From the NCBI RefSeq assembly GCF_020283565.1, contig NC_060065.1:36630409-36694408 (forward strand): a DNA stretch of 64,000 bases, read 5' to 3'. The notes beneath the pieces are model-generated. The model did no database searches. It was not told where the DNA came from and saw nothing but the letters and a program-made list of their open reading frames with translations. The stretch's first letter is position 1. Each line of letters begins with the position of its first letter. Position numbers and translations under genes: made by a program. The stretch comes from Trifolium pratense (lineage: Eukaryota > Streptophyta > Magnoliopsida > Fabales > Fabaceae). Shown here one piece after another: positions 1 through 9,466 of this stretch.

Positions 1-2420
1 TCAGCAACACTGCCATTAGGCATGAACGGATAAACGAGTAACCTTTCATCTGGTGTCATACAAAATCCATAAAGACGCAAGAGGTTACGATGTACAGCCA
101 AGCCAATCATCTCAACTTCGGTTTGAAACTGCACTTCTCCGGTATAATTAGGATCTTTAAGCCTCTTTACTGCCACTAACATTTTGTTTGCAAGGCATCC
201 TTTGTATACAACACCAAAACCACCTTGTCCTACGATATTTTTTGAAGTGAAATTTCCAGTAGCAATTTGCAATTCACGGAAGGAGAACCTCTTCAAATGA
301 CCGATACCAAATTCGCAATCTTGCTCCACTTCAATGTAAACCAGTACTTGTCAGAATCAGAATATTTGCACGTTTTGAAGGGAGGAAAAAAAATCAAGAA
401 GTTCATTTCGGGAAGTACCATAAGATGAATAGAGGATGCGTGATTTGTACCAATGTAACCAATAGGCGAGAAGCATCACTGAAATTACAAATGTGCAACT
501 AAAGCCAATAACAACAGAAAGCACCGTATGTCGATGACTTCTGACTGTCTGAGATGATGACCCTGTATCTGCAAGTGAACCATCTTTCAGTTGTACTTCA
601 ATTCACTAATTTAGTAGGGTTTTGACAGGTGCAAGTTAAATGTATATTACCATTTACTGGCTTCGAACCGCCCATACAAATTTGTGAGGATGATGTACAA
701 AGGAAGTTGTTTCCTGAAATACTGCAAACAGAAAAAGTAATGTCAAGCAATGCAGCAAGAAACTAGATTAGGCACTAGTCATATGATTATCTACAATGAT
801 TTTAGTACTTGCGCATCTACGACTATGATTAGCTTAGTTTTATCAATAAGAATATTAGAATTCACATGCTAAAATGAGGCAAAATCTTATACCATTAAAA
901 ACTCACCTATAGCCTTTTGCTAAGATTTTTGGAGTAGGACCGCTGAGATTGTTGAATGACAAATCCCTACAACACGTAGAAGAGTTATTAAACTAAATCT
1001 TTAGTATTTAAAAAGCCAATAAACAGAAACAAAATAACTGTGACGGGGTGCATACAAGAACGAAAGTCCTGTGAGATTAGCAACAAGTTGAGGGATCTGT
1101 CCAGATAGTTTATTTTTGCTGAGCCGCCTGAAATAATTGGCATGAATAAATTAGGAAGTGAACAGTTAGAGAAAGGCTAATGAATTATATATAATAAAGA
1201 ATCATCGTCGTTAATCTATTTGTCAAGCCACACTCACAGGTAACTAAGATGAGTCAAATAGCCCAAAGAACTAGGAATGTTCCCAACAAGCTGGTTACCG
1301 GAAAGATCAAGAGTCTGAAGTTCTAACAGGTTTCCTATCTCAACCGGGATAGGACCAGATAGCTGATTGTTCTGCAATAACCTAAGATAAAACAATGGAA
1401 AAACGCAGTGATAAGAAAAGGTGGATAATGGGAATAAAGTAGTGAGTATAGACCATTCTAGTTGTAACTCACAGTGTTCGGAGGTGGCTCAAATTTCCAA
1501 TTCCTGAGGAAATTATTCCAGATAAACCTGCACTAGCCATTTCCCTGACAAACACCATCATATATCAATAACTTTTACAGCTTGAAGTTGAAAAGGAAAT
1601 TCCATTCATAACATTAATGCCTCAAATCTCATAAATGATAGTATCCAAAAAACATTAGTCTTTCCTAGATATCACAATGGTAACCTGTAAAATCTGTCAC
1701 ATTCCTCACAGCCAAAACAAATAGAAAGGAATCAAGCTTAAGTGTATGTTTGGTTTCAATTTTGAAGACGGTATTGAAAAAAAAAAAAAAAAAAGTCACA
1801 CGTTGATTAAAGATAATGCCCTACTATAGTTTATAAAGAATGGCATATAAAAATCGAACAAACGGCAAAATTGATTCCAGTCTCATATGTGTATAATTGA
1901 TTCTGACATGTTTTTCCCGTTAAATTTTAGTCTCGAATGTAATACAAAATTGTTTAATCCTCCTATGTTATGCATTCAAATCACTTTAAACCTGAATCAA
2001 ATTTTACATAATCAATTAATTCAAAATCAATTTTTGTATTTATCAACCAAACAAACACTTACAAGGAAATGACATAACCCTCAGAAGAGCAACCAACCAT
2101 GTTCCAAGTACAAGGATCAACCGAATTAATATCCCAACCATTCATAACATGTGATTCATCATTCATCTTACTCTTCATAGACATCAAAGCAGCCACTAAA
2201 ACATGTATCAAAATGAAACCTAGTTAGTACAAACAACAACACATTACACAAAAAAAAAAAAATTCACTAAGGAATTAAGGAAAATGTGACTGAAATTGAA
2301 ACCTTCATAGTTAACACCCTTTGGAGAGAGAAGACTTTCAGTACCCTCAACAACAAAAGACACCAAATTCCATAGAAAAATAAAGGAAACAAACCAAAAA
2401 AACACTTTAACACTTTCCAT
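1..2420 (-). CDS. LRR receptor-like Ser/Thr kinase, At5g45780 type (3' end outside window)
   Basis: Nine exons read on the minus strand: 2420-2303, 2195-2063, 1544-1473, 1381-1238, 1127-1056, 966-907, 721-651, 568-419 and 328-1. All phases agree, giving 382 residues before the window edge. The start MESVKVFF is preferred over an upstream in-frame Met (2441) because a hydrophobic signal peptide follows at once. Next come [10 protein letters not shown] and an N-terminal cap with [16 protein letters not shown]. About five LRRs follow; three exons of 72, 144 and 72 bp encode whole repeats, the LRR-II subfamily pattern. Exon 8 encodes one membrane segment. Exon 9 opens a cytoplasmic kinase with glycine loop [11 protein letters not shown] and the ATP lysine in AVKRL. 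The catalytic loop lies beyond the window. The family comprises plasma-membrane receptor or co-receptor kinases; the ligand cannot be told. Assignment to At5g45780 rests on remembered protein similarity. Confidence 0.93.
1739..2061. repeat. TIR MITE in intron 2 of the LRR kinase
   Basis: The left end TAAGTGTATGTTTGGTT matches the reverse complement of the right end, TAAGTGTTTGTTTGGTT, so a 323-bp element with terminal inverted repeats fills much of the intron. The right terminus lies exactly at the exon 2 splice donor (GTAAGT, 2062-2057 on the minus strand). No clear target duplication is visible. An A tract at 1779-1795 lies inside it. Superfamily uncertain. Confidence 0.6.
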
Positions 2421-3077
2421 GAAAAAAAAAAACAGATTCAAGTAGTGGGAAACAATAAAGTTTGAAACTTTTTTAGTGGGATCTTCAGTTCTGACTTTTG
2501 AGCTTCTGAAAAAGCTGATAAAAGCAATGAAGAAAAAACCCTTTTGAGAAATTTATCTTCTTGCCTCGAAAAAAGTGAACTTGAAAAAGATAAAGAAATT
2601 TTTTAAAGAAAAATGAAAATAAAAATATGAAGATGGTGACTCCTCGTAAGACAAGGAAGAGAGCTCGTGATTTGGGAACATGGCAGTGTTTGTCGAATGG
2701 TAATGATTCTGTGTGAATGTTATACTGTGAAACTGTCGTGTTTGAGAGATTGAGAGAACTGTTGGATTATTTTGTTATGTGTAAATGGACGGTGGAGATT
2801 TAATTGGTTGTTTGAGTATTCCGAGGTGTGTGTGAGTTTGCGTATGGTAGAGGACAGTTGTGGCGCGAAATTTTATTTTCTAGTTTTGTGATGTTTGGAC
2901 AATTTGATAATTGCAGTTCTCGGAGCTCGAGGTTCTTTTGTTTAAGTGCTGCTTTGACTGTGGAATTAATGCACCATTATTACGACTAATTTTTACATTA
3001 ATTTGCATTATGTTTCAGATTATACATTTTCATATCATCATGGTGCTAGAAATTGTGATCTGTAACGGACACGTACT
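2421..3077. other. 5' flank of the LRR kinase gene
   Basis: No coding potential is seen. The first 200 bases are A- and AG-rich and probably hold the 5' leader of the kinase gene transcribed leftward. No convincing TATA box could be assigned. Short open frames here have no recognisable features. Confidence 0.4.
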
Positions 3078-3085
3078 AGTAATAG

Positions 3086-4559
3086 TAGGGGTGGCAAAGT
3101 GGCATGCCCGTCCCGTTTAAGCCCGCCCAAAAGTGGGGTGGGGTAGAGATGACAATGGGTAGGGTATGGGTAGGGTACTATAGTACTCATCTCCGTACCC
3201 GCAGATTGAAAAAATACTCGTACCCATCCCCATACCCGTGTGGGTAACAACTTTTGCCCCCGTCCCCATACCCTATGGGTACCTAGGTCCCCATACCCGT
3301 ACCCGTTACCCGTATTTTTACTAAAAATAAATTGATCAATTATAAAATATCATATAATTTTAGTAGAATTAAAAAAATTTCAAAGAATTTAATATTGACT
3401 AATGAAAATTATAAACAAAATTATTACTAACCTTATGTTAAAGTTCATATTTATGTTAAAAATTCACATTATTTTTATATTATGTTATAAATAAACATTT
3501 TTATTAAAAATATGTAATAGTTTAGTATAGTTGTATTGTTTTAAATTGATTTACATATATTATAATATAATAATATAAATAAAATAAATAAATATATATT
3601 ATGCGGGTATGGGGCGGGGTGGGTACTAAGGTACCCGTACCCGCACCCATACCCGTTTATTTTTGCGGGTAATTACCCATACCCGTGCCCGTACCCAATA
3701 TGCGGGTTTTTACCCTACCCATTGTGGGTAATTTTTGCGGGTACCCTCTGGGTATGGGTCAAATTGCCATCCCTAGGGTGGGGCGGGGCAACTTAGGTGT
3801 CCGGGTTCAACAACTCAAGTCCGTCCGTTTATTGGCGAGTTGGCGGGCCGGCCCCCAAATTTTTTTATTTTTTTTAGTTTGAATTATAACTTCACAATTC
3901 TTATCTCCTAGTTGATGTTAAAAAAAATACTAGCAGATTGTGAAGATTGCATTGAAAGAAGATTGTGAAGTTAAACCGATTGAATTATAACTTCACAATT
4001 AATTCTTACCTCCTATTTTTAAACTAACAGAAAATAAGGATAATTAAGAATTGAGAGAAAATTGCAGCAGAGAATAGGGATAATTAAACTAACAAAAACA
4101 TTAATTAAGTTAATAAGTAATTCCTTACAATTACCTTTAATTAAACTAACACTTACAATTACCCTTAATTAAACTAACAGAAACATCAACCAAGTTAATA
4201 AGTAATTCATTACAATATAAGATAAAAGGATAAATACTAGCATAAAGGGAGCACGACGGCGGATGAAATAAATGAATGAAACAAACAACCCTAATTTTGG
4301 CAGAAAAAGAAACGTGAAGTTTTATATGAGAGAAAAATATTACTGATTGAGATTTGGGCTCCTCATTCCAAACCCAATTTTCAGTAAAAGTAAAAAAAAT
4401 AAAAAGCCCGCAGGCTAACCCGCTCCACCCACCCCGCCCAGTTTTTTAGGCGGGGGCGGGCCACCTTATGGTAGCGAGCCGAAAACCTCAGCCCGGCCCG
4501 CCAAAAATGACGGGTCAAACGGGTTTGCCCGGTAGGCCCGACCCGTTTTACCACCCCTA
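3086..4559. mobile_element. hAT-type non-autonomous element (outer, interrupted)
   Basis: The ends TAGGGGTGGCAAA and TTTTACCACCCCTA are inverted repeats. They are flanked by a perfect 8-bp direct repeat AGTAATAG (3078-3085 and 4560-4567), the hAT signature. The subterminal regions are rich in CCCGCC/GGCGGG motifs and the centre is AT-rich. No transposase frame is present. It is split by a second hAT element (3144-3775), so its own length was about 830 bp. Confidence 0.88.
3144..3775. mobile_element. hAT-type element nested in the outer hAT
   Basis: The ends TAGAGATGACAAT and ATTGCCATCCCTA are imperfect inverted repeats, flanked by a perfect 8-bp duplication GGGTGGGG (3136-3143 and 3776-3783). 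Subterminal DNA is a dense array of GGGTA/TACCC words such as ATGGGTAGGG on both sides of an AT-rich core. There is no transposase. It inserted into the GC-rich subterminal zone of the outer element and is therefore younger. Confidence 0.88.
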
Positions 4560-4854
4560 AGTAATAGTAGTGACACGAAAAAGGAGTAACAACTAAAGAT
4601 ATTTGCTCCGGTCACTATTATTATAAGAAACAAAAATTATTTTTTTAAGTTTATTGAAAAATTGATATATTTTGGCCACTATTATAAACTACGTACATTC
4701 ATTTTTCAATGAACTTAAAAAATAATTTTTTTATTTTAATAGTGATTGAAGGAAGTACTTGCCTTATGGGCATCTATTATAAGGGAGCAATTTAAGTCCT
4801 TCACTAATGTATCGTCAAATTATACACCATTAGATTTACTAAATGTAAGTCAAA
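4525..4854. repeat. 330-bp direct repeat, copy 1 (left of Helitron)
   Basis: This stretch comprises the last 35 bases of the outer hAT element, its target duplication and about 290 bases of flank. It recurs at 7082-7411 with one substitution seen (about 4737, T versus A). The two copies bracket exactly the Helitron fragment 4855-7081. Bases just outside differ. Confidence 0.92.
4604..4757. repeat. Stowaway-like inverted-repeat MITE
   Basis: A near-palindromic unit starting CTCCGGTCACTATT, whose right half is the reverse complement ending AATAGTGATTGAAGG. Both arms carry AAAATTATTTTTTTAAG and a TTGAAAAAT word. It lies inside the 330-bp repeat, so a second copy sits at about 7161-7314. Confidence 0.6.
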
Positions 4855-4866
4855 CTAGTATACGTA

Positions 4867-4883
4867 CCCGTGCAATGCACGGG
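4867..4883 (-). terminator. Helitron 3' terminal hairpin
   Basis: CCCGTGCAATGCACGGG forms an 8-bp perfect stem with a one-base loop, 12 bases inside the CTAG end on the minus strand. This position and shape match the rolling-circle termination hairpin of plant Helitrons. Confidence 0.85.
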
Positions 4884-5120
4884 GCGACTATAGCTGGTAT
4901 GATTGAATAATGACATAGCTTATTTAATCTAATATTTAGACCTATGCTAAATACCCTAACAAAATCAATAAATATAATTGTTTATATATTTTAAACTTTA
5001 ACTGAAAACCAAAAAACAACATTAAACCAATACATAGCATTGTTTAAATCAAAGGTTTAACTTAATAACATAATCAACTACAACACATTAGCCATGATAA
5101 GTTTATTTGACATAATACAA

Positions 5121-5564
5121 TTACTGTTGTTGATCCATGACAACAACATTCAAGACTTGAGGTGGATCCTCTAAAGTGAAGCGACATCTTGAGCCAGGTT
5201 GTATGTTAGCAACATTTAGAAATGTATTAAAACCTACAGATATGTACCTCTCATGTTGATTTCTTGCGGCCATTCGAATTTCACAATCAACGGAAATATT
5301 TGTGTTCTGAAGAACCATACTAATGCGTCGTTGTTGCGGTGTTAAGAAAGCCTTACTTATTATTGTAGGAAAATGCTGAATAGTGGAAACATACAAAATC
5401 AAAATACAATTTTACAAAGCTAAGCAATTATAACTTATATCAAGAATATTAAAACACAAATACTATATTCTTACCAAGAATGCTCTTTGATCTACATGCT
5501 GTTGACTGATGTTTATTTCCCAATACCTTTCGAGTTCAATACCGTCATCTTGAATCAAATTCAT
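5121..5564 (-). pseudogene. B3-like DNA-binding protein, Helitron passenger
   Basis: Two exons fit on the minus strand: 5564-5475 and 5375-5121, joined in frame (QRAFL, then HFPTIISKAFL). The product is about 114 residues. The C-terminal part has ERYISVGFNTFL followed by GSRCRFTLEDPP, resembling the last strands of plant B3 pseudobarrel domains. An additional upstream exon is possible because a CAG acceptor precedes the first ATG. The frames are open, so it may not be broken, but it lies in a truncated Helitron and looks like a partial or captured gene. Expression cannot be judged. The family assignment is tentative. Confidence 0.45.
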
Positions 5565-6210
5565 CTGGTATACATATCGGAAACATATGATTATTATATG
5601 ATATTCATAAAAAAAATTGAAAGTGAATATAAATGTTGTATTAAGAAGTTACTATTATTGCAGCTTTGCTACAATGTTGAATCCAATTGACTCACAAAAT
5701 CTGATAATCATTCTAAAAGAAATTGTTGTATTAAGAAGTTTTTATTTCTAACCGAAAATTAATGTACATAGATTGCAAAAAACATCCCAATATCATATAA
5801 TCCATGCTAAAGTTCACTCACAATGTCATTATTCATTTATTTTTATGTGTTTTTGTAGATCTGAAAACACATCCAAAACAGAACCTATGTCTACCAAGAT
5901 GAATCCAAAACAGCAATATATAAACAATTACTTAGGTCTAAATATTATTTTCACAACAATAGTATAATGATGCTATTTAACATCATAAATTCTAGCTTCA
6001 TTTTTTTTTTATGTGTTTTTGTAGATCTGAAAACACATCCAAAAAGTATTAAGCATCATAATACCTCTTCCAATTCATTGACGCAATCTGCTAATGAATT
6101 CACATTATAAAATAAATAACTAAAAAATGCAAAATGATAGTGAGTGTATTATGTAATAAATAGCAGTGGCAAAGGTTGTCATATAAAGTAATTATTGGTA
6201 CAACAAATAC

Positions 6211-6252
<42 letters not shown>
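6211..6252. repeat. (AAT)n microsatellite
   Basis: About fourteen AAT triplets in a row inside the Helitron fragment, followed by an impure ATGATGATT tail. No function is implied. Confidence 0.95.
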
Positions 6253-6254
<2 letters not shown>

Positions 6255-6657
6255 TGATTATAATAATAAGATGCCAATGTAAATTAAGCTCTTAATTGTT
6301 TGAGTCAAAATAAGGCAATCATCCTTAAACATATGCTAAGTCAAAGTAATACAATTAATTTACTTAAACACATATTAATCCTTACAAATGAAGACTTTAA
6401 GTGCAAAACATGTTGAGAATAAAAATCCTGATATTTGTCCCAAAAGTTGCAATAAATAAATTAGACACATGACATTACATTGACCATAAGAGATGGACAC
6501 TTCCTCATGAGAGAGTCAAAATATGAGTCATTAATTATGTTATAAACCTGCAAGTACATATAGAAATATGTTAGAATAATATAAATGAATATAAAAAATC
6601 ATTTATTGGTATGATATGAAAATTAAATTATCATGTAATTACCTTTTGTTGGTTCCA

Positions 6658-7081
6658 TCAACTAACTATGTTGTGCAAGGATTCAAAAATCTCAGGAAAT
6701 ACCACATTTAGAGTGGTGGTGCAAGGCTTTCCATCTTCATCTAAAATAAGAATCTTCAATCCTTTCTTGGTTGTAACTCTAGAAATGGCTACATAGAGCT
6801 GACCATGTGTAAAAACCGGCCGAGGTAAATAAAGTCCGACCTTTGACATAGACTGTCCTTGGCTTTTGTTGATTGACATTGCAAAACACAAAGTTATAGG
6901 AAATTGACGGCGGCCAAACTTGAAAGGCAGACCTGAATCAGTAGGTATCAAGTCCATTCTTGGAAGAAAAACAGTTTCACCGGCATGTTTTCCATTGATA
7001 AACGTTGCTTTTATAATATTCTTCCCCAAATCCCTAACTTGTAGTCTAGTACCATTACAAAGTCCGCCAGCTTGATCAATA
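6658..7081 (-). pseudogene. PIF1-like helicase C-terminal fragment (Helitron RepHel)
   Basis: The open frame starts at the truncation point with NIDQAGGLCNGTRL and continues through AGETVFLPRM, the motif V/VI region FPITLCFAMSINKSQGQS, and GQLYVAISRVT. It ends near FESLHNIVS. These are the C-terminal motifs of PIF1-family DNA helicases, specifically the plant Helitron type. The Walker A and B parts are absent, so this fragment cannot be an active helicase. The frame has no internal stop, which suggests a recent truncation. Confidence 0.88.
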
Positions 7082-7411
7082 TTGCCCGGTAGGCCCGACC
7101 CGTTTTACCACCCCTAAGTAATAGTAGTGACACGAAAAAGGAGTAACAACTAAAGATATTTGCTCCGGTCACTATTATTATAAGAAACAAAAATTATTTT
7201 TTTAAGTTTATTGAAAAATTGATATATTTTGGCCACTATTATAAACTACGTACATTCATTTTTCAATGAACTTAAAAAATAATTTTTTTATTATAATAGT
7301 GATTGAAGGAAGTACTTGCCTTATGGGCATCTATTATAAGGGAGCAATTTAAGTCCTTCACTAATGTATCGTCAAATTATACACCATTAGATTTACTAAA
7401 TGTAAGTCAAA
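7082..7411. repeat. 330-bp direct repeat, copy 2 (right of Helitron)
   Basis: Almost identical to 4525-4854. It begins abruptly inside the hAT right end, without the rest of that element, so it is a secondary duplicate. It continues to the right into the unique flank leading to the GNA1 gene. Confidence 0.92.
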
Positions 7412-7724
7412 GGTTCAGATTTGTTGAGAATAAATGTAGAGTACATACATATTCACATGATTATGGAAAAAATTATAGTTTGGTAGATAGGAAGATTGCA
7501 TTTATACTTTTATTTTTATATAATTTTTTTTTTTAGGTAGTATAGTAATTAAATTTTCACAGGGTTTGAACCTAGTCCTGAATATTAGATACAAATAACT
7601 TTTTCAATTGAGATATGTTGACGGAGATATTTTCATATTTATTTTTTACCAATGTTTATTTTCTATTTTAATTTGTTCCTATCTTCTTTTTTTGACAAAT
7701 TTGTTCCCATCTTTTAAAACTCGT

Positions 7725-7733
7725 TTTATATAT
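7725..7733 (+). promoter_or_regulatory. Putative TATA box of GNA1, followed by a 5'UTR intron
   Basis: TTTATATAT lies about 200 bases before the start codon. A leader intron is likely at 7802-7917: donor CAG|GTTAGT, a pyrimidine-rich end and acceptor TGTGTAG, leaving only six leader bases (AAGAAG) before the ATG at 7924. The 5' boundary of the transcript is inferred. Confidence 0.5.
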
Positions 7734-7923
7734 TGGCATAGCATACCAAAGTACCAAGCAATTAGATCGCATTAACATTTCTAACAGGAAGGAACAAACA
7801 GGTTAGTACCAAATTTTCTGTTTCTGATCTCAGTCTCATATTTTCAATTTTGAACTCTATATTGTAAAATTAATTTGTTGTTTTTCAATGGATATGACTT
7901 TTATTCACTCTGTGTAGAAGAAG

Positions 7924-8385
7924 ATGCAAAACAACGAGAAAGAAAATTTCACACCTAGAAGATTAAAAATTACAGACAACAAAAAAGGTTTCATAGAATT
8001 ACTACAACAACTTAGCATTTGTGATTCAATTTCTGAAAACAAATTTGAAGAACGATTTCGAGAAATTGATTCACTTGGAGATGATCATGTTATCTGTGTT
8101 ATTGAAGATGAGATTTCTGGAAAGATTGTTGCAACAGGGAGTGTGTTTATTGAGAAGAAGTTTTTGAGAAATTGTGGTAAAGTTGGACATATTGAAGATG
8201 TTGTTGTTGATTCGAGTGTTCGCGGGAAGCAATTGGGGAAGAAAGTGATTGATTTTCTTACTGATCATGCTCGTGCTGTTGGATGCTATAAGGTTATTCT
8301 TGATTGTAGTGTTGAGAATAGGGTTTTCTATGAGAAATGTGGTTTTAAGGAGAAAGAAATTCAGATGGCTATGTATTTTGTTTGA
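7924..8385 (+). CDS. GNA1: Glucosamine 6-phosphate N-acetyltransferase (GNAT fold)
   Basis: One uninterrupted frame of 153 residues, the usual size of plant GNA1. It acetylates glucosamine-6-phosphate with acetyl-CoA, an early step of UDP-GlcNAc synthesis that feeds N-glycans, GPI anchors and protein O-GlcNAc. Visible GNAT features are the strand IVATGSVFIEKKF, the core GHIEDVVVDSSVRGKQLGK that carries the acetyl-CoA pyrophosphate loop (RGKQLGK, a V-x-x-x-x-R-G-x-x-[L/I]-G match), then GCYKVILDCS and the C-terminal FYEKCGFKEKEIQMAMYF typical of GNA1. There is no signal peptide, so a cytosolic or ER-surface enzyme is expected. The coding part lacks introns; a leader intron is probable. The upstream 330-bp repeat ends about 500 bases before the start, so the Helitron/hAT insertions lie close to the promoter. 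Confidence 0.95.
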   Translation: MQNNEKENFTPRRLKITDNKKGFIELLQQLSICDSISENKFEERFREIDSLGDDHVICVIEDEISGKIVATGSVFIEKKFLRNCGKVGHIEDVVVDSSVRGKQLGKKVIDFLTDHARAVGCYKVILDCSVENRVFYEKCGFKEKEIQMAMYFV

Positions 8386-9466
8386 TTGATTAATTGCTTT
8401 TTCTTTGTTTGAGAATTGTTGAATGTGTGTTCGAGACTGTTGTCGGGTGTCTGTCAGATTGACGCATGTAGTTACATTGAATTACTTTGATTTTTTGCAA
8501 ACTGTTATTGTTGTTTATGTTTGATATCATGTTTTATAACTGTCTTAGTGATTTGATTGGTGAAAATTGTCATATATTTTGTAAAATGTTCCAATAAGAA
8601 CTGCTGAATCGCTCATCATTAGTTGGCTCATCGATGGTTGGAAGGTCTTCTTCCAAGGATGAAGCTTGACTCAGGTAGGGACTGCCAAGTCCGCAACTTT
8701 GGTTTGGAAACCTCCAGAGTTATGAATGAATGGACATGAGAAAGTGCGGAAAGGCTTACATCTTATGTTATTTTTAATAGATCGAACGGTATATAATTAA
8801 TGGTACACAAGTGAAGGATTTAATTGTTCAGTCATCTTAGAAGCTATTAAGTTATTCATATAAACTAAACATTGTTTTCATAAAAAGCTTGTAGAAATGA
8901 CAAGTTATGCACATATCATAAATTAATTCTCCATATGTTCTCGCAAATCTCACAAATATCTATACTACAAAGCATAAACCAATACCATGAATTTGGTTTT
9001 TACTCTGAACTCATCATATGAGAACTCAATTTTTTCATTCAAATTAAGAGTAACTCATTAGAATGTAGAAAGTAGCATACTTAAGAGAAACATATATCAC
9101 ATTACATTTGACAAGGAAAGAGTAACTCGTCTGCAACATTGCAAAGAAATCAAGCATATATTAACATGATAAGAGTTAAGAAAACCAAACCCAACAACCA
9201 ACATAGCCTATCAATACCATCAAAACTCCAAGGACCCATCTTGTTTGTATGGAACCCTCCATCCAGCTAAGGGTTTGGTTTTCCTCTCACAAAAGCATTT
9301 TCTGACCAATTTAGGCCAACTATACCATGACATCATGTAGATTTTAGACATTTTACAATAAACATTGAAGGGAAAAAGCTATTCTTTTGGGGAAAAATAT
9401 AGATTCCCCTGGTGCCACTTTTGTTGGCTCATCGACTAGTATACACTGTGCCCCCTATGCTTATCA
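8386..9466. other. Convergent 3' flanks of GNA1 and the GSK3-like gene
   Basis: Contains the 3' untranslated parts of the two convergent genes and anonymous AT-rich DNA. No additional gene, structured RNA or clear repeat is seen. Confidence 0.5.

Larger units (their letters stand above)
4855..7081 (-). mobile_element. Helitron fragment (5' truncated)
   Basis: Read on the minus strand, the left boundary is a canonical Helitron 3' terminus: a short hairpin followed by TACGTATACTAG, that is a CTRR end with T as the next host base. The right part encodes the C-terminal piece of a PIF1-like helicase in the same orientation, as in RepHel proteins of autonomous Helitrons. The Rep domain, most of the helicase and the 5' TC end are missing. 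The break falls within the helicase at 7081/7082, where duplicated hAT-derived DNA begins. A B3-like two-exon gene is carried inside. Confidence 0.85.
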
